A DNA stretch of 64,000 bases from NCBI GenBank assembly GCA_049680625.1, contig JBAUID010000027.1:1-64000 (forward strand), in the 5' to 3' direction. The translations under genes and the position numbers were made by a program. Below, piece by piece: positions 1-8,414 of this stretch. Source of the stretch: JAUIAI01 sp049680625 (GTDB lineage: Bacteria > Pseudomonadota > Gammaproteobacteria > Burkholderiales > Burkholderiaceae_E). The stretch's first letter is position 1. The number at the start of each line of letters is the position of its first letter. The notes beneath the pieces were generated by a model. That model ran no database searches. It had not been told where the DNA came from and worked only from the letters and a program-made list of their open reading frames with translations.

Positions 1-660
1 AATTAAGAGACTCTGTCCGACTGACAAAGCCCGTGTATTACCTGGCACCTGCGTTATCGCCAAAAAACCGGGAATAGACGTAGCTTGAATCTGGTTTCGC
101 CAGGCAGATCCGTAATTGCATTTAGCGAGACCGGAAACGCCGGCTGAACCATAACCGCAAACCCTCGGTGATTGGCCTGAATAAGTGCTGACGCGCCCTG
201 GACTCTGGCACTTTCGAAAAAATGCCGCTCTAACCCCCACCAATACTCCCCGGACCTAAATCGTATTGAATCTGGCCGCCGGCATCCAGCCCAAACACCT
301 GGACGAGGATACCCTTGCAATCAACAGTTGATCAATCAATATGCGAATCATAGTGGTGTCTTTGCCGGCGTCATTGCGAATCAGCAGCGCGTTATCGTTA
401 GTCGCGTGCGAATCAATTTGAACGGCTCACCGGGTTTCCATCCCAGCCGGTCCACAGACCGACTTCGTCCGGGTGGATGATATTGGCACCGGCACTATTG
501 GAATTTTCTTTCGAAGACAACGCAGCCGGCTGCCAGGTGAGTGTTGGCAACGCGTCGCGCCGCCCGTCCGTTTGACTACTGCCTGACGTAACCGGCAAAT
601 TGCCACCGCCCGAGCAGGCGGCAATGAGGCCAAAATCAACTGTCTTTCGTGATCAAACCG
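1..660 (-). pseudogene. Frameshifted lipoprotein-like gene, 3' end off the window
   Basis: No single frame is open across this stretch, but on the minus strand coding-like segments follow one another in shifting frames. A hydrophobic stretch near 650-620 leads into a lipobox-like LIAAC (Cys codon at 616-614) followed by SGGGNLPVTSG, as in a lipoprotein. The frame runs to a TGA at 415-413. Further segments in other frames read GEPFKLIRTRL, then NALLIRNDAGKDTTM, then VFGLDAGGQIQYDLG, then a segment that runs off the left edge. At least three frame changes are needed, one of them inside the signal peptide, so either the gene is decayed or the contig end is error-rich. The family is not recognised. 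Coding character is inferred from amino-acid texture only. Confidence 0.35.
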
Positions 661-746
661 AGATATTCCCGCAAACCTTTGCGGCGATACTCTGTTACTC
701 AATGCCGAGCGATGCCCGCTCGAACGCCATGACAAAGGAGCTCCAG

Positions 747-1235
747 ATGCCGTCAAACTCTACCCTTCGACTCTCCACACGCACCGCTATTGCCACTGTT
801 GCCGCTGCCTGCGGGTTAATCTCCGGGCCGGCTCTCAGCGCCGACAACCCGGTGGTCGTCGAATTGACCCAGGTTCACTGCCAGTTCATTGAAAGTGAAC
901 ACGGACGTGACCATCAGTTCCGATCGAATCAGCAGGCCGATTGCGAAAAAATCAATGCCGACAGTGGTAAGGAGCGCCTGGCTCAGGCAAAGATTCTGCA
1001 ACTCAAACCCGGCAAGACAATCTTTCGGGTGACGAATAAAAATGTTGATTACAGCCTCGGCTTTTACGTTCGTGGCGACGGCTTGATTAATCACGCGCGG
1101 CTGCCAAAAGTATCCGGTGGCGGTCTGACCCGGGGGGTAACCAAAGACTACGAGATTGAGCTGGTTCCCGGTGAGTACGTCTATTCCTGCCCGCTGAATC
1201 CAACGCTGGATTACAAGCTCATTGTTAAAGGCTGA
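747..1235 (+). CDS. Exported cupredoxin-like protein
   Basis: This is a 162-residue exported protein. The start at 747 is chosen because AAAGGAG lies 6 bases upstream; the open frame begins further up without such a site. Residues 1-31 form a signal peptide (charged N-terminus, hydrophobic core, ALSA cleavage region). The mature part is predicted all-beta, and ends with PGEYVYSCPLN and a short beta-strand tail, resembling the Cys loop of cupredoxins. A His lies in the preceding GLINHARLP segment. No Met or His ligand follows the Cys in the usual spacing, so true blue-copper binding is uncertain. It stands alone between the broken lipoprotein gene and an acyl-CoA ligase. Alternatively it is a structural beta-sandwich protein that does not bind metal. 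Confidence 0.6.
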   Translation: MPSNSTLRLSTRTAIATVAAACGLISGPALSADNPVVVELTQVHCQFIESEHGRDHQFRSNQQADCEKINADSGKERLAQAKILQLKPGKTIFRVTNKNVDYSLGFYVRGDGLINHARLPKVSGGGLTRGVTKDYEIELVPGEYVYSCPLNPTLDYKLIVKG

Positions 1236-1347
1236 GCCACCCTGCACGGCCGATCCAGCGCCAGTTGAGCGTGAGAATTGACGCCGTGTAACATCGAAGC
1301 CTCGGCAGTTTGCAATCGACTAAGAATGTTGGGCATGCCAGGGGCTT

Positions 1348-3078
1348 ATGATTCACCAAAAAGAAGATCCAAACGCAACGGCAACAGTCTACGGCTTGCT
1401 ACGACGCCAGGCCAGCCGCTTCGCCGACCACGATTTACTGGTGCTGCCGGCCGCAGTACAAACTCTGTGGCAACTGCCGCAATCCTCCTGGACGTATGCG
1501 GGGTTTCTTTGCCAGGTTAATCAACTGGTCGAAAGGTACCGCACTTGCGGCTATGGCAGTGGCCACCGGGTTGCCTTGTTACTTGGTAATCAACCCGCTC
1601 ATTTTCTTCATTGGCTTGCCCTGAACGCCCTCGGGGCCAGTATTGTGCCGCTTAATCCGGATGCTTCACCCGACGAGCAGCACTACATTCTGACCCACAG
1701 CGACAGTGCGCTGCTGGTTTGCCTGCCGCAATACCTGAAGCAGATCCAGCCAGTCAGTGAGCGAGCGGGCATCGCACTGACTACCGACAACTTAACGGGC
1801 CTTCCGCTCGCACCGGCACGCCCAAACCTACACAATGACGCTGCCTCCGAGCGGGAATGCGCACTGCTCTATACCTCGGGGACAACCGGACGCCCTAAGG
1901 GTTGCCAGCTGAGTAACGCATACTTCTACGGTTGGTCCGACTGGTACTGCGCCCAGGGCGGCCTGATTACATTGCGCCACGGCCAGGAGCGTCTGATTAC
2001 CCCGCTGCCGACGTTTCATGTAAACGCAATGGGTAATTCGTTTATGGGTATGCTCGCATCCGGTGGCGCCCAGGTAATCGTTGATCGGTTTCATCCAAGA
2101 TCATGGTGGACAATGGCAGCGCAAACACGCGCCACCTGCTTTCACTATCTCGGTGTCATGCCGGCGATGTTGCTGCAGTTGCCGAAAGATCCGAACGAAG
2201 ACGCTCACCAGTTGCGCTTTGGCATGGGCGGTGGCGTCCAGCCGGAACATCACGCGGCTTTCGAGTCCCGCTTCAATGTGCCACTGCTGGAAGGCTGGGC
2301 AATGACGGAAACCGGCGGCGCCGGCATTCTATGTGCTGCTTCGGAACCCCGCAATATTGGCAAACGATGCGTTGGCAATCCCGACCGACCAGGCCCCGCC
2401 ATGGAAACCCGACTTGTTGATGAACACGGTGAAGACGTCAAACCCGGAGAAGTGGGTGAGTTGCTGTTGCGTGCGACCGGTGATAAACCCCGTCGGCAGT
2501 TTTTCAGCGGCTACCTAAAAGACGCAGCGGCGACTGAAGCTCTGTGGGACGGCGGATGGATGCATACCGGTGACATCATGACCACCCTGCCCGACGGCAG
2601 TCTGTGTTTCGTCGATCGCAAGAAAAATATCATCAGGCGCTCCGGTGAGAACATTGCCGCCATTGATGTGGAGATTTGCCTGGCGGCACACCCGCGCGTC
2701 GCACGCGCCGCCGTTGTTGCCACAGCTGACCCGATTCGCGGCGAAGAAGTGATGGCGGTGATTGTCCCAACCCCAGAAAAGGACAACGAGAAGGATGACA
2801 AAAAGGAAGACGAAAAGGAAGACGAAAAGAACCAGGAGCAAATCAGGTCGGAGGTGTTGCTAGCCACCGAACTATTGGAATACTGTGCGAGCAGATTAGC
2901 CTACTTCAAGATTCCGGGCTACGTGAGTTTTGTCGACTCGATTCCGACAACAGCGACTCAAAAACTGCGCAAAGCTGAGCTACGTGAACTGATCGCTAAC
3001 CCGACTGCCCACCCACGAACTGTTGATCTGCGCGAACAGAAACAAAAGCAACGCAACCCCAGCCGGCGATCGGGATAA
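1348..3078 (+). CDS. AMP-forming acyl-CoA ligase (CaiC-like)
   Basis: This 576-residue member of the adenylate-forming superfamily would convert a carboxylic acid, ATP and CoA to acyl-CoA, AMP and PPi. The P-loop LLYTSGTTGRPKG (about residues 172-184), the acid-binding WAMTETGG motif, the GGWMHTGD motif and the C-terminal catalytic Lys region TATQKLRKAEL are all visible. Overall it looks most like carnitine/crotonobetaine-CoA ligases, but substrate cannot be read from sequence. A Lys/Glu/Asp-rich low-complexity insert occupies about residues 475-496 in the mobile C-terminal domain, encoded by imperfect 12-base repeats; this is unusual for the family. The gene converges on the first liv operon, with only 16 bases between stops, so the importer may supply its substrate. 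The start is an ATG with only a weak GGGG upstream. Confidence 0.85.
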   Translation: MIHQKEDPNATATVYGLLRRQASRFADHDLLVLPAAVQTLWQLPQSSWTYAGFLCQVNQLVERYRTCGYGSGHRVALLLGNQPAHFLHWLALNALGASIVPLNPDASPDEQHYILTHSDSALLVCLPQYLKQIQPVSERAGIALTTDNLTGLPLAPARPNLHNDAASERECALLYTSGTTGRPKGCQLSNAYFYGWSDWYCAQGGLITLRHGQERLITPLPTFHVNAMGNSFMGMLASGGAQVIVDRFHPRSWWTMAAQTRATCFHYLGVMPAMLLQLPKDPNEDAHQLRFGMGGGVQPEHHAAFESRFNVPLLEGWAMTETGGAGILCAASEPRNIGKRCVGNPDRPGPAMETRLVDEHGEDVKPGEVGELLLRATGDKPRRQFFSGYLKDAAATEALWDGGWMHTGDIMTTLPDGSLCFVDRKKNIIRRSGENIAAIDVEICLAAHPRVARAAVVATADPIRGEEVMAVIVPTPEKDNEKDDKKEDEKEDEKNQEQIRSEVLLATELLEYCASRLAYFKIPGYVSFVDSIPTTATQKLRKAELRELIANPTAHPRTVDLREQKQKQRNPSRRSG

Positions 3079-3094
3079 CTGGTGTTAACCGGCG

Positions 3095-3808
3095 CTATAT
3101 CGCCAGGTATCGCTGCTTAACTTCGTCGTTATCCCGCAAGGCCTGAATGCTGTCGCGGTAAACAATGTGGCCGTTGTCAATGATGACGGCGTCTTCGGAT
3201 ATGCCTAAACAAAAATGCATATTCTGTTCCGCCAGCACAATCGTCACCCCCATCTCACGCAGGCGCCGAATAAGACGTCCGATTTCCTGCACGATGATCG
3301 GTGCCAGACCTTCGGAAGGCTCGTCCAGCAGCAAGACTTCCGGGTTGCCCATCAGGGTGCGGGCAATCGTGAGCATTTGCTGCTCACCACCGGATAACAA
3401 TCCGGCGTCCCTCTCTTTCATCTGCGCCAGTTTTGGGAAAACCTCGTAAACCGCATCCCGGGTCCAGGCTACCTGGCCATCAACCCCGGCTTTCTCGCCA
3501 ATCATCAGGTTGTCATCTACCGAGTGCTCGGGGAAGACTTGCCGGTCTTCAGGAACGTATCCAATACCAAGGCGCGCAATATCGTGCGGTGCGGCGCCGC
3601 TCAAGTCCTGGCCTCGCAGTCGGACCACACCGCTGGCCGGTGGCGCAATGCCGGCAATCGCCTTCAGGGTCGTCGATTTGCCGGCACCATTGCGCCCCAG
3701 CAAAGCCAGTGTGCGGCCCTTCTCGACGGCCAGATCAACCCCAAACAGGATCTTTGACGCGCCGTAGAAGACATCGATACGCTCAACGCTGAGGATAGGT
3801 GTGGTCAC
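3095..3808 (-). CDS. livF: Branched-chain amino-acid-type ABC transporter ATPase LivF (system 1)
   Basis: This is a 237-residue cytoplasmic ATPase, one of the two nucleotide-binding subunits of a high-affinity importer of the LIV/HAAT family. Walker A GRNGAGKST is at residues 38-46, the signature LSGGEQQ at 138-144 and Walker B LLLDEP at 159-164. The N-terminal pattern, with FYGASKILFGV before Walker A, is LivF rather than LivG. The start is GTG and overlaps the livG stop as GTGA (3805-3808), so the two are translationally coupled. It is the last gene of the livKHMGF operon and ends in TAG. The real cargo may be an amino acid, amide or small carboxylate; the family name does not settle it. 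Confidence 0.93.
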   Translation of the reverse strand: MTTPILSVERIDVFYGASKILFGVDLAVEKGRTLALLGRNGAGKSTTLKAIAGIAPPASGVVRLRGQDLSGAAPHDIARLGIGYVPEDRQVFPEHSVDDNLMIGEKAGVDGQVAWTRDAVYEVFPKLAQMKERDAGLLSGGEQQMLTIARTLMGNPEVLLLDEPSEGLAPIIVQEIGRLIRRLREMGVTIVLAEQNMHFCLGISEDAVIIDNGHIVYRDSIQALRDNDEVKQRYLAI

Positions 3809-4569
3809 GCTGACACCTCCCCTGATTCGTCGACTTCGACACCAAGGTAGGCCTCAATTACATCTGGATTGCCCCGAATTTCCTGCGGTGGGCCACTGGC
3901 CAGCACCGCACCGTACTTCAACACGTTAATCGTGTGCGCAACTTCAAACACAATTTCAATATCATGCTCGATAAAGATCAGCGTCATCTCCTGGGTTTCC
4001 CACAAGCGGCGCACGGTGTTCATCATTTTCCAGCGCTCGTCCGGCCCCATGCCGGCGGTTGGCTCGTCAAGCAGCAGCACACGCGGCTCCAAGGCCAGAG
4101 CCAGACCAACATCAAGCAGCTTCTGATCACCGTGAGAAATATTCGAGCAAATTCGATCGGCAACTGCCTGCATCTGCAACAACTCAATCATTTCTTCCGC
4201 GCGTCGCCTGGCACGGGGTGGCGGAAAAGGCTGAAACATCCGTCCATCCACACCGTAATGGGCAGAAACCGCGCCGATCAATGCCTGCTCAACTGTCAGG
4301 CTCGGAAATATCGACGCTACCTGAAATGCCCGACCGATCCCCTTGCGAACGATATCGGCTGGTTTTTTGCCGGCAATATCCTCCCCGGCCAGCAAAATGC
4401 GTCCGCTGTCGGGCACCAGGTGTCCGGTGATCAGGTTAAACAAAGTGGTTTTGCCCGCGCCGTTCGGGCCGATAATGGCGCTGAGTGAGCGTTCCGGGAA
4501 ATCCAGCGTGAGGTTATCGGTTGCAACCACACCGCCAAAGGTCTTAACAATGTTCTCGAGTTTGAGCAT
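3805..4569 (-). CDS. livG: Branched-chain amino-acid-type ABC transporter ATPase LivG (system 1)
   Basis: This 254-residue ATPase is the second nucleotide-binding subunit of the first liv-type importer. Walker A GPNGAGKTT is at residues 34-42, with the LivG-type signature ISHGDQKLLDVGLAL and Walker B VLLLDEP following. The substitution of SHGDQ for the classical SGGQ is the variant commonly seen in LivG and UrtD proteins. ATG start, 5 bases after the livM stop. It would pair with LivF on the cytoplasmic face of the LivH-LivM pore. Confidence 0.93.
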   Translation of the reverse strand: MLKLENIVKTFGGVVATDNLTLDFPERSLSAIIGPNGAGKTTLFNLITGHLVPDSGRILLAGEDIAGKKPADIVRKGIGRAFQVASIFPSLTVEQALIGAVSAHYGVDGRMFQPFPPPRARRRAEEMIELLQMQAVADRICSNISHGDQKLLDVGLALALEPRVLLLDEPTAGMGPDERWKMMNTVRRLWETQEMTLIFIEHDIEIVFEVAHTINVLKYGAVLASGPPQEIRGNPDVIEAYLGVEVDESGEVSA

Positions 4570-4574
4570 AGTGA

Positions 4575-5645
4575 TCAGTCCCTGGCCTGGTCTGCTGAGC
4601 CGTCACCGGACGGCGCCGGGTCTGCGGCAAGCTTTGCAGCAAGTGACGCCTGGGCCTCTTCACGTTTTTCTAAGACAGCGCTGCGCTTGTCGATGAAAAA
4701 ATCCAACACCCCACGCCTAAGCACCAGCACAACAAACAGGATGACGGCACCAATCACCAGGTCGGTGTGATCGGTATACATCTGCACCACATCGTTGAGG
4801 ATACGCAACAAGATCGCACCAAGTATCGGGCCGAGAAAGGCTGACATGCCGCCGAGCATGATCATGAAAATTGCCTCGCCCGATTGCGCCCAAAACGCCC
4901 ACTCGGGGTAAGCCCCCGATGTGAACAAGGCGAGGATAATGCCACCCCCGCCAGCAATTGTGCCAGCCAGCACAAAGCAGATCAGCTTGATCCGATAAAC
5001 ATTAATACCCAGGAAGGCCGCCCGCTGCTGATTGTCGCGAATCATGCGCAAGGTGTAGCCAAAGCTCGATTGAGTCACAACCCGCAGCAACATGATGCAC
5101 AGCGCAAAGAAGATGGCACAAAACACAAAACGGTCGTGTCCGTCCGACAGATCCATGCCCAGGAACGGTGGTCGGGGTATGCCCCCCATCAGGCCCTGGT
5201 CTCCGCCCGTCAAGTTAACCCAACTCAGAATGACACTGTACAAAAACATCTGGAACGCCAGGGTCAGAAAGGCGAAATAGATTTCGTCAAGCCGCACGCA
5301 GATGGCACCAATAGCCAACGAATACAACGCGGTAAGCACCAGGGCAAGCGCCATCGCAACCGGTACGGCGGCGCCGCCCAGCCCATCAGTAAACACCGGC
5401 CACTGCAACAACAGGCCAAAGGCGTAACCCCCGAATGCAAAATACGCTGCGTGACCAAAGCTCACCAGCCCTGTGAAACCGATCAGCAGATTCAACGACA
5501 TCGCCAACAGGCCAAAGGCAAAAATTGGAGTCAGAAAATCCCGTGGCCACGGACTTTCAGTTAACAAACCCACCGCCAGAACTACCGCCAGCGCGATAGC
5601 ACCAATGACAAAATCCCGGGCCATGGTATTGCCGGCTTTCCTCAT
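4575..5645 (-). CDS. livM: Branched-chain amino-acid-type ABC permease LivM (system 1)
   Basis: This 356-residue inner-membrane permease has about nine to ten hydrophobic segments and the family motifs LLIGFTGLVSFGHAAYF and GGMSAFLGPILGA. The open frame extends upstream to a TTG at 5921, but that part lies over livH and is not membrane-like. The ATG at 5645 forms an ATGA overlap with the livH stop, the usual arrangement, so it is taken as the start. A second ATG lies seven codons in. The C-terminal about 30 residues after the last membrane segment are charged and Ala-rich, longer than in many LivM proteins. Confidence 0.92.
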   Translation of the reverse strand: MRKAGNTMARDFVIGAIALAVVLAVGLLTESPWPRDFLTPIFAFGLLAMSLNLLIGFTGLVSFGHAAYFAFGGYAFGLLLQWPVFTDGLGGAAVPVAMALALVLTALYSLAIGAICVRLDEIYFAFLTLAFQMFLYSVILSWVNLTGGDQGLMGGIPRPPFLGMDLSDGHDRFVFCAIFFALCIMLLRVVTQSSFGYTLRMIRDNQQRAAFLGINVYRIKLICFVLAGTIAGGGGIILALFTSGAYPEWAFWAQSGEAIFMIMLGGMSAFLGPILGAILLRILNDVVQMYTDHTDLVIGAVILFVVLVLRRGVLDFFIDKRSAVLEKREEAQASLAAKLAADPAPSGDGSADQARD

Positions 5646-6550
5646 CGCCCCACCTTTCGGCCGAGCAATCCCTGGGGCCTGAATATCAGAACCAGGGCCA
5701 TCATCAGAAACATCAGGCCATCGACAAATAAAGGAAAGCCCACCGAGCCGACGGAACGGGTCAGGCCCAGAATGAGTGCCGCGAGAAAGGCACCCACTAT
5801 GGAACCCATACCGCCAATCACGGTGACAATAAAACTTTCCACCAGAATGCCGAAGCCCATGCCGGGGGTAAGCGACCTGACGGGCGCCGCGAGTGCGCCG
5901 GCAATACCTGCTAACGCACAACCCAGGCCGAATAAGGCGGCAAAATACAGGGGTACACGCACGCCCAGTGCTGACACCATGGTTCGATTATGGGCAGCAG
6001 CCCGGACAATTTTTCCAAAACGGGTTTTTGTCACGACCAGAACGCACAGAATGGCGATGATGCATGCCATCACCACCAGGAACAAATAAAACGGCGGGAC
6101 AAAGCCACCGGCTATTCGAAATGGCGGCAGGCGAAACTGGTCTGGCACACCCATTGCCAGATATTCAGCGCCCCAGATTAGCTTAACCGCATCATCAGCA
6201 ATTAAGATGACGGCATAACAAACCAGCAATTGCATCAGCACGTCTTCACCATACACACGGCTGATGATGAACTTCTCAAACAACACACCCATGATGGCTG
6301 CACCGGCGGCGCCAGCCAGGGCCGCCAGGTAGTAATTGCCCGTCAGTTGGTAAGCCGAGTACGCGAAGTACGCGCCCATCATGTAAAAGCTGCCGTGGGC
6401 AAAGTTAATGACCCCCAGCACACCGAAGATCAGGGTGACCCCCGATGCAACTAGGAACAACAGCATGCCGATGATCAGCCCGGATGTAAGCTGGTTAACC
6501 GTGCAGGCCGAAGTAGAAAAACACTGCATCAGCGCGTCGATGTCAATCAT
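5642..6550 (-). CDS. livH: Branched-chain amino-acid-type ABC permease LivH (system 1)
   Basis: This 302-residue integral membrane permease would form the substrate pore with LivM. It carries the LivH hallmark GVINFAHGSFYMMGAY near the N-terminus and VIGGMGSIVGAFLAALILGL near the C-terminus, with about eight membrane segments. Three start codons are possible: GTG 6562, ATG 6559 and ATG 6550. An AGGAG at 6566-6562 overlaps or touches the first two and sits 11 bases before the third, so 6550 is preferred, with moderate certainty. It lies 111 bases downstream of livK in the same orientation. Confidence 0.92.
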   Translation of the reverse strand: MIDIDALMQCFSTSACTVNQLTSGLIIGMLLFLVASGVTLIFGVLGVINFAHGSFYMMGAYFAYSAYQLTGNYYLAALAGAAGAAIMGVLFEKFIISRVYGEDVLMQLLVCYAVILIADDAVKLIWGAEYLAMGVPDQFRLPPFRIAGGFVPPFYLFLVVMACIIAILCVLVVTKTRFGKIVRAAAHNRTMVSALGVRVPLYFAALFGLGCALAGIAGALAAPVRSLTPGMGFGILVESFIVTVIGGMGSIVGAFLAALILGLTRSVGSVGFPLFVDGLMFLMMALVLIFRPQGLLGRKVGR

Positions 6551-6661
6551 CGCGTGCATCACTCCTGTTATGCGTCAGCCGCATGTGTGCGTTCTGAAAA
6601 GGCCGGGGTGACTAATGCCACCCCGGTGACAGGCTACCCGGCGCCTCAACGGCTCCGGAAA

Positions 6662-7942
6662 TTACGTATAACCCTTACGCTTTTTCCAGTCGGCTTCGTG
6701 CATCAGGATGTCTTTCCAGCTTGTCGACTGGAAGTCGGTTATCCAGGGGTCTTTATCAAGCGTCTTGGAGTAACCGACAGTGTAACCAGTCAAGGTGTTA
6801 TCTTCGGCGCGCATTGTCAGGGTTCCGTCGATCCCGAATGGGCTTTTGATTGTCCGTCCGGCAGTCGCTTGTGCCATTTTCATCGGATCGGTATCACCTT
6901 TGGTTTCTTTGAGCGCCTCGATAATGAACTGCATTGCTGAATAAGTCTCCCACGTCCAGTTGGTTGGTGGCAGCTTGGAGAACTTGGATATCCGCCCGTA
7001 AAACTCTTCGTTTGCGTCGGTATCAGGCACATCTTTGTGATAACGACTACCCGCATGAACGCCGGCCGGCAAGTTCTTAACGGCCTGAATCACCGGGTAA
7101 TCCCCAAGGTTCACCGCGACCGCTTCAAACTGGCTGAACAAACCGTACAAACTGGCCTGGTCAAAAAACGCAACCAGATCGCCGCCCCAGAGACAGGAAT
7201 AAAGCGCCTGCGGCTTGGCATTTAGCAACGCTGTCACATTCTCTGTGTAGTCGGGCTGAAACAGCTTCGGCCAGGTTTCGGTTACCAACTCAACTTCGGG
7301 CGCAAACAGCTTTGCATACTCCATGAATTCACCGGTGTTTGCACGCCCGTAGGCATAGTCCGGTGAGCACGTTGCCCAACGCGTCAGGCCTTTCTCCTTG
7401 GCGAGTTTCGCCGCGTATATCCCACCGCCTACCGCGTCGTGTATTCCCTGGCGCGCACAGCGAAAGACCCAGGGAATTCGATTCTTCGGGTCGGCCGTCA
7501 GTGACGAGGTCTCTGAAATTGCATGGACGCAAAACTTCTTGATGTCACGCGCTACTTCGTTGACTGCAAACGATGCGCCGGATGCTTCCGCGTTCAGGAT
7601 AATTTCGCAACCCTCATTGTTAACCAGGTCGCGAACCATACGGGATGCTTCATCGGGTTTGCCGCGTGAATCGCGTGACACTATCTCGAACATGCGTCCA
7701 TTAATGCCACCTGCATCATTAGCTTCTTTTGCAGCCATCTTGATCGCATCCAGCGAAGACTCACCCAAAATCGCCACCCGACCCGAATAAATCGACGGCA
7801 CACCAATCCGGATCGGCTTGGCTTGTGCGCTTACAATTGCGGGTGCCCCTGCCAGGGCAATCAGGGTTGCGCCGGCACCCGCCTCTTTCAGGAATTGACG
7901 GCGTTCAGAACCCGAGGGATTCTTCTTTGAATCGGTAGTCAT
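6662..7942 (-). CDS. Periplasmic substrate-binding protein of liv-type ABC importer (system 1)
   Basis: This 426-residue type I periplasmic binding protein (Peripla_BP_6 family) would capture the solute for the LivHMGF system. The N-terminus has a twin-arginine type signal: SERRQFLKEAG followed by a hydrophobic run ending IVSAQAK, suggesting Tat export of a folded protein. The mature start PIRIGVPSIYSGRVAILGE is the typical first lobe. The ATG start has GGAG five bases upstream. It is the first gene of the operon, and the 472-base region in front must hold the promoter. The size and Tat signal resemble binding proteins for amides/short-chain compounds (AmiC/UrtA-like) as much as for leucine, so cargo is left open. 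Confidence 0.88.
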   Translation of the reverse strand: MTTDSKKNPSGSERRQFLKEAGAGATLIALAGAPAIVSAQAKPIRIGVPSIYSGRVAILGESSLDAIKMAAKEANDAGGINGRMFEIVSRDSRGKPDEASRMVRDLVNNEGCEIILNAEASGASFAVNEVARDIKKFCVHAISETSSLTADPKNRIPWVFRCARQGIHDAVGGGIYAAKLAKEKGLTRWATCSPDYAYGRANTGEFMEYAKLFAPEVELVTETWPKLFQPDYTENVTALLNAKPQALYSCLWGGDLVAFFDQASLYGLFSQFEAVAVNLGDYPVIQAVKNLPAGVHAGSRYHKDVPDTDANEEFYGRISKFSKLPPTNWTWETYSAMQFIIEALKETKGDTDPMKMAQATAGRTIKSPFGIDGTLTMRAEDNTLTGYTVGYSKTLDKDPWITDFQSTSWKDILMHEADWKKRKGYT

Positions 7943-8414
7943 ATTGTCTCCGCTTGTCTTGTTTAATAAAAGAACTTCGATTCGAATTATTTTGACGCTG
8001 GTACTTGACGCTGGTACTTGACGCCAACATTCGTCGCCGGTGTTGTTACAAGATGCGTCAGCGTTCTTTTTTTCTGCACATACGATAATCAGCTACCCAT
8101 GCGCACTTTGTCAATATGCGCATTGTCATTGAACAGGAAGGCTGGCAGCTATGCGAACTGTTGTACTCACACTGGAATACTGGTAAGAATAAATCGCCTA
8201 GGCGAACGCCTACATCTACACTAGTCAGAATACTGCGCATGCTATTGAACCGTCTGCGCGCCGGCGACTTAACTACAGGTCAAGCAGAAATAAGGGCCAA
8301 TTCGCGCCATCCCGTGTGTGATGAAGGTATATCCAGGCCACGATCGATTGCCTGATCTGACTTTCCGATCTGATAATCTGATCTTAAAACGCGCCAACAA
8401 CAAGGTACTCAACA
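7943..8414. promoter_or_regulatory. Divergent intergenic region between livK (system 1) and MBL hydrolase
   Basis: These 472 bases separate two divergently transcribed units and must carry both promoters, although no confident -35/-10 pair stands out. Seen directly are an AT-rich part next to livK with the palindromic core ATTCGAAT (about 7979-7988), a 13-base tandem repeat at 7992-8028, a perfect palindrome CGCCTAGGCG at 8195-8204, and an overlapping inverted repeat AGGCG-AA-CGCCT at 8200-8211. A 79-codon ATG frame at 8116-8355 exists, but it has no ribosome-binding site and no recognisable family, so it is not called as a gene. The palindromes are candidate operators only. Confidence 0.4.
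7992..8028. repeat. 13-bp tandem repeat, about 2.8 copies
   Basis: The unit TTGACGCTGGTAC occurs twice exactly (7992-8004 and 8005-8017), followed by a partial third copy, TTGACGCCAAC. It lies about 50 bases upstream of the livK start in the direction of transcription, so it could act as a repeated operator, or it may be a slippage product like the other short repeats in this window. Confidence 0.7.

Noticed and set aside
4575..5921. LivM extended to a TTG at 5921
   Set aside because: The extra 92 residues lie over livH in another frame and are not membrane-like; the ATGA overlap at 5642-5645 gives the normal start.
8116..8355. 79-codon ATG frame between livK and the MBL gene
   Set aside because: No ribosome-binding site, no family resemblance, and it lies across palindromes of a divergent promoter region.
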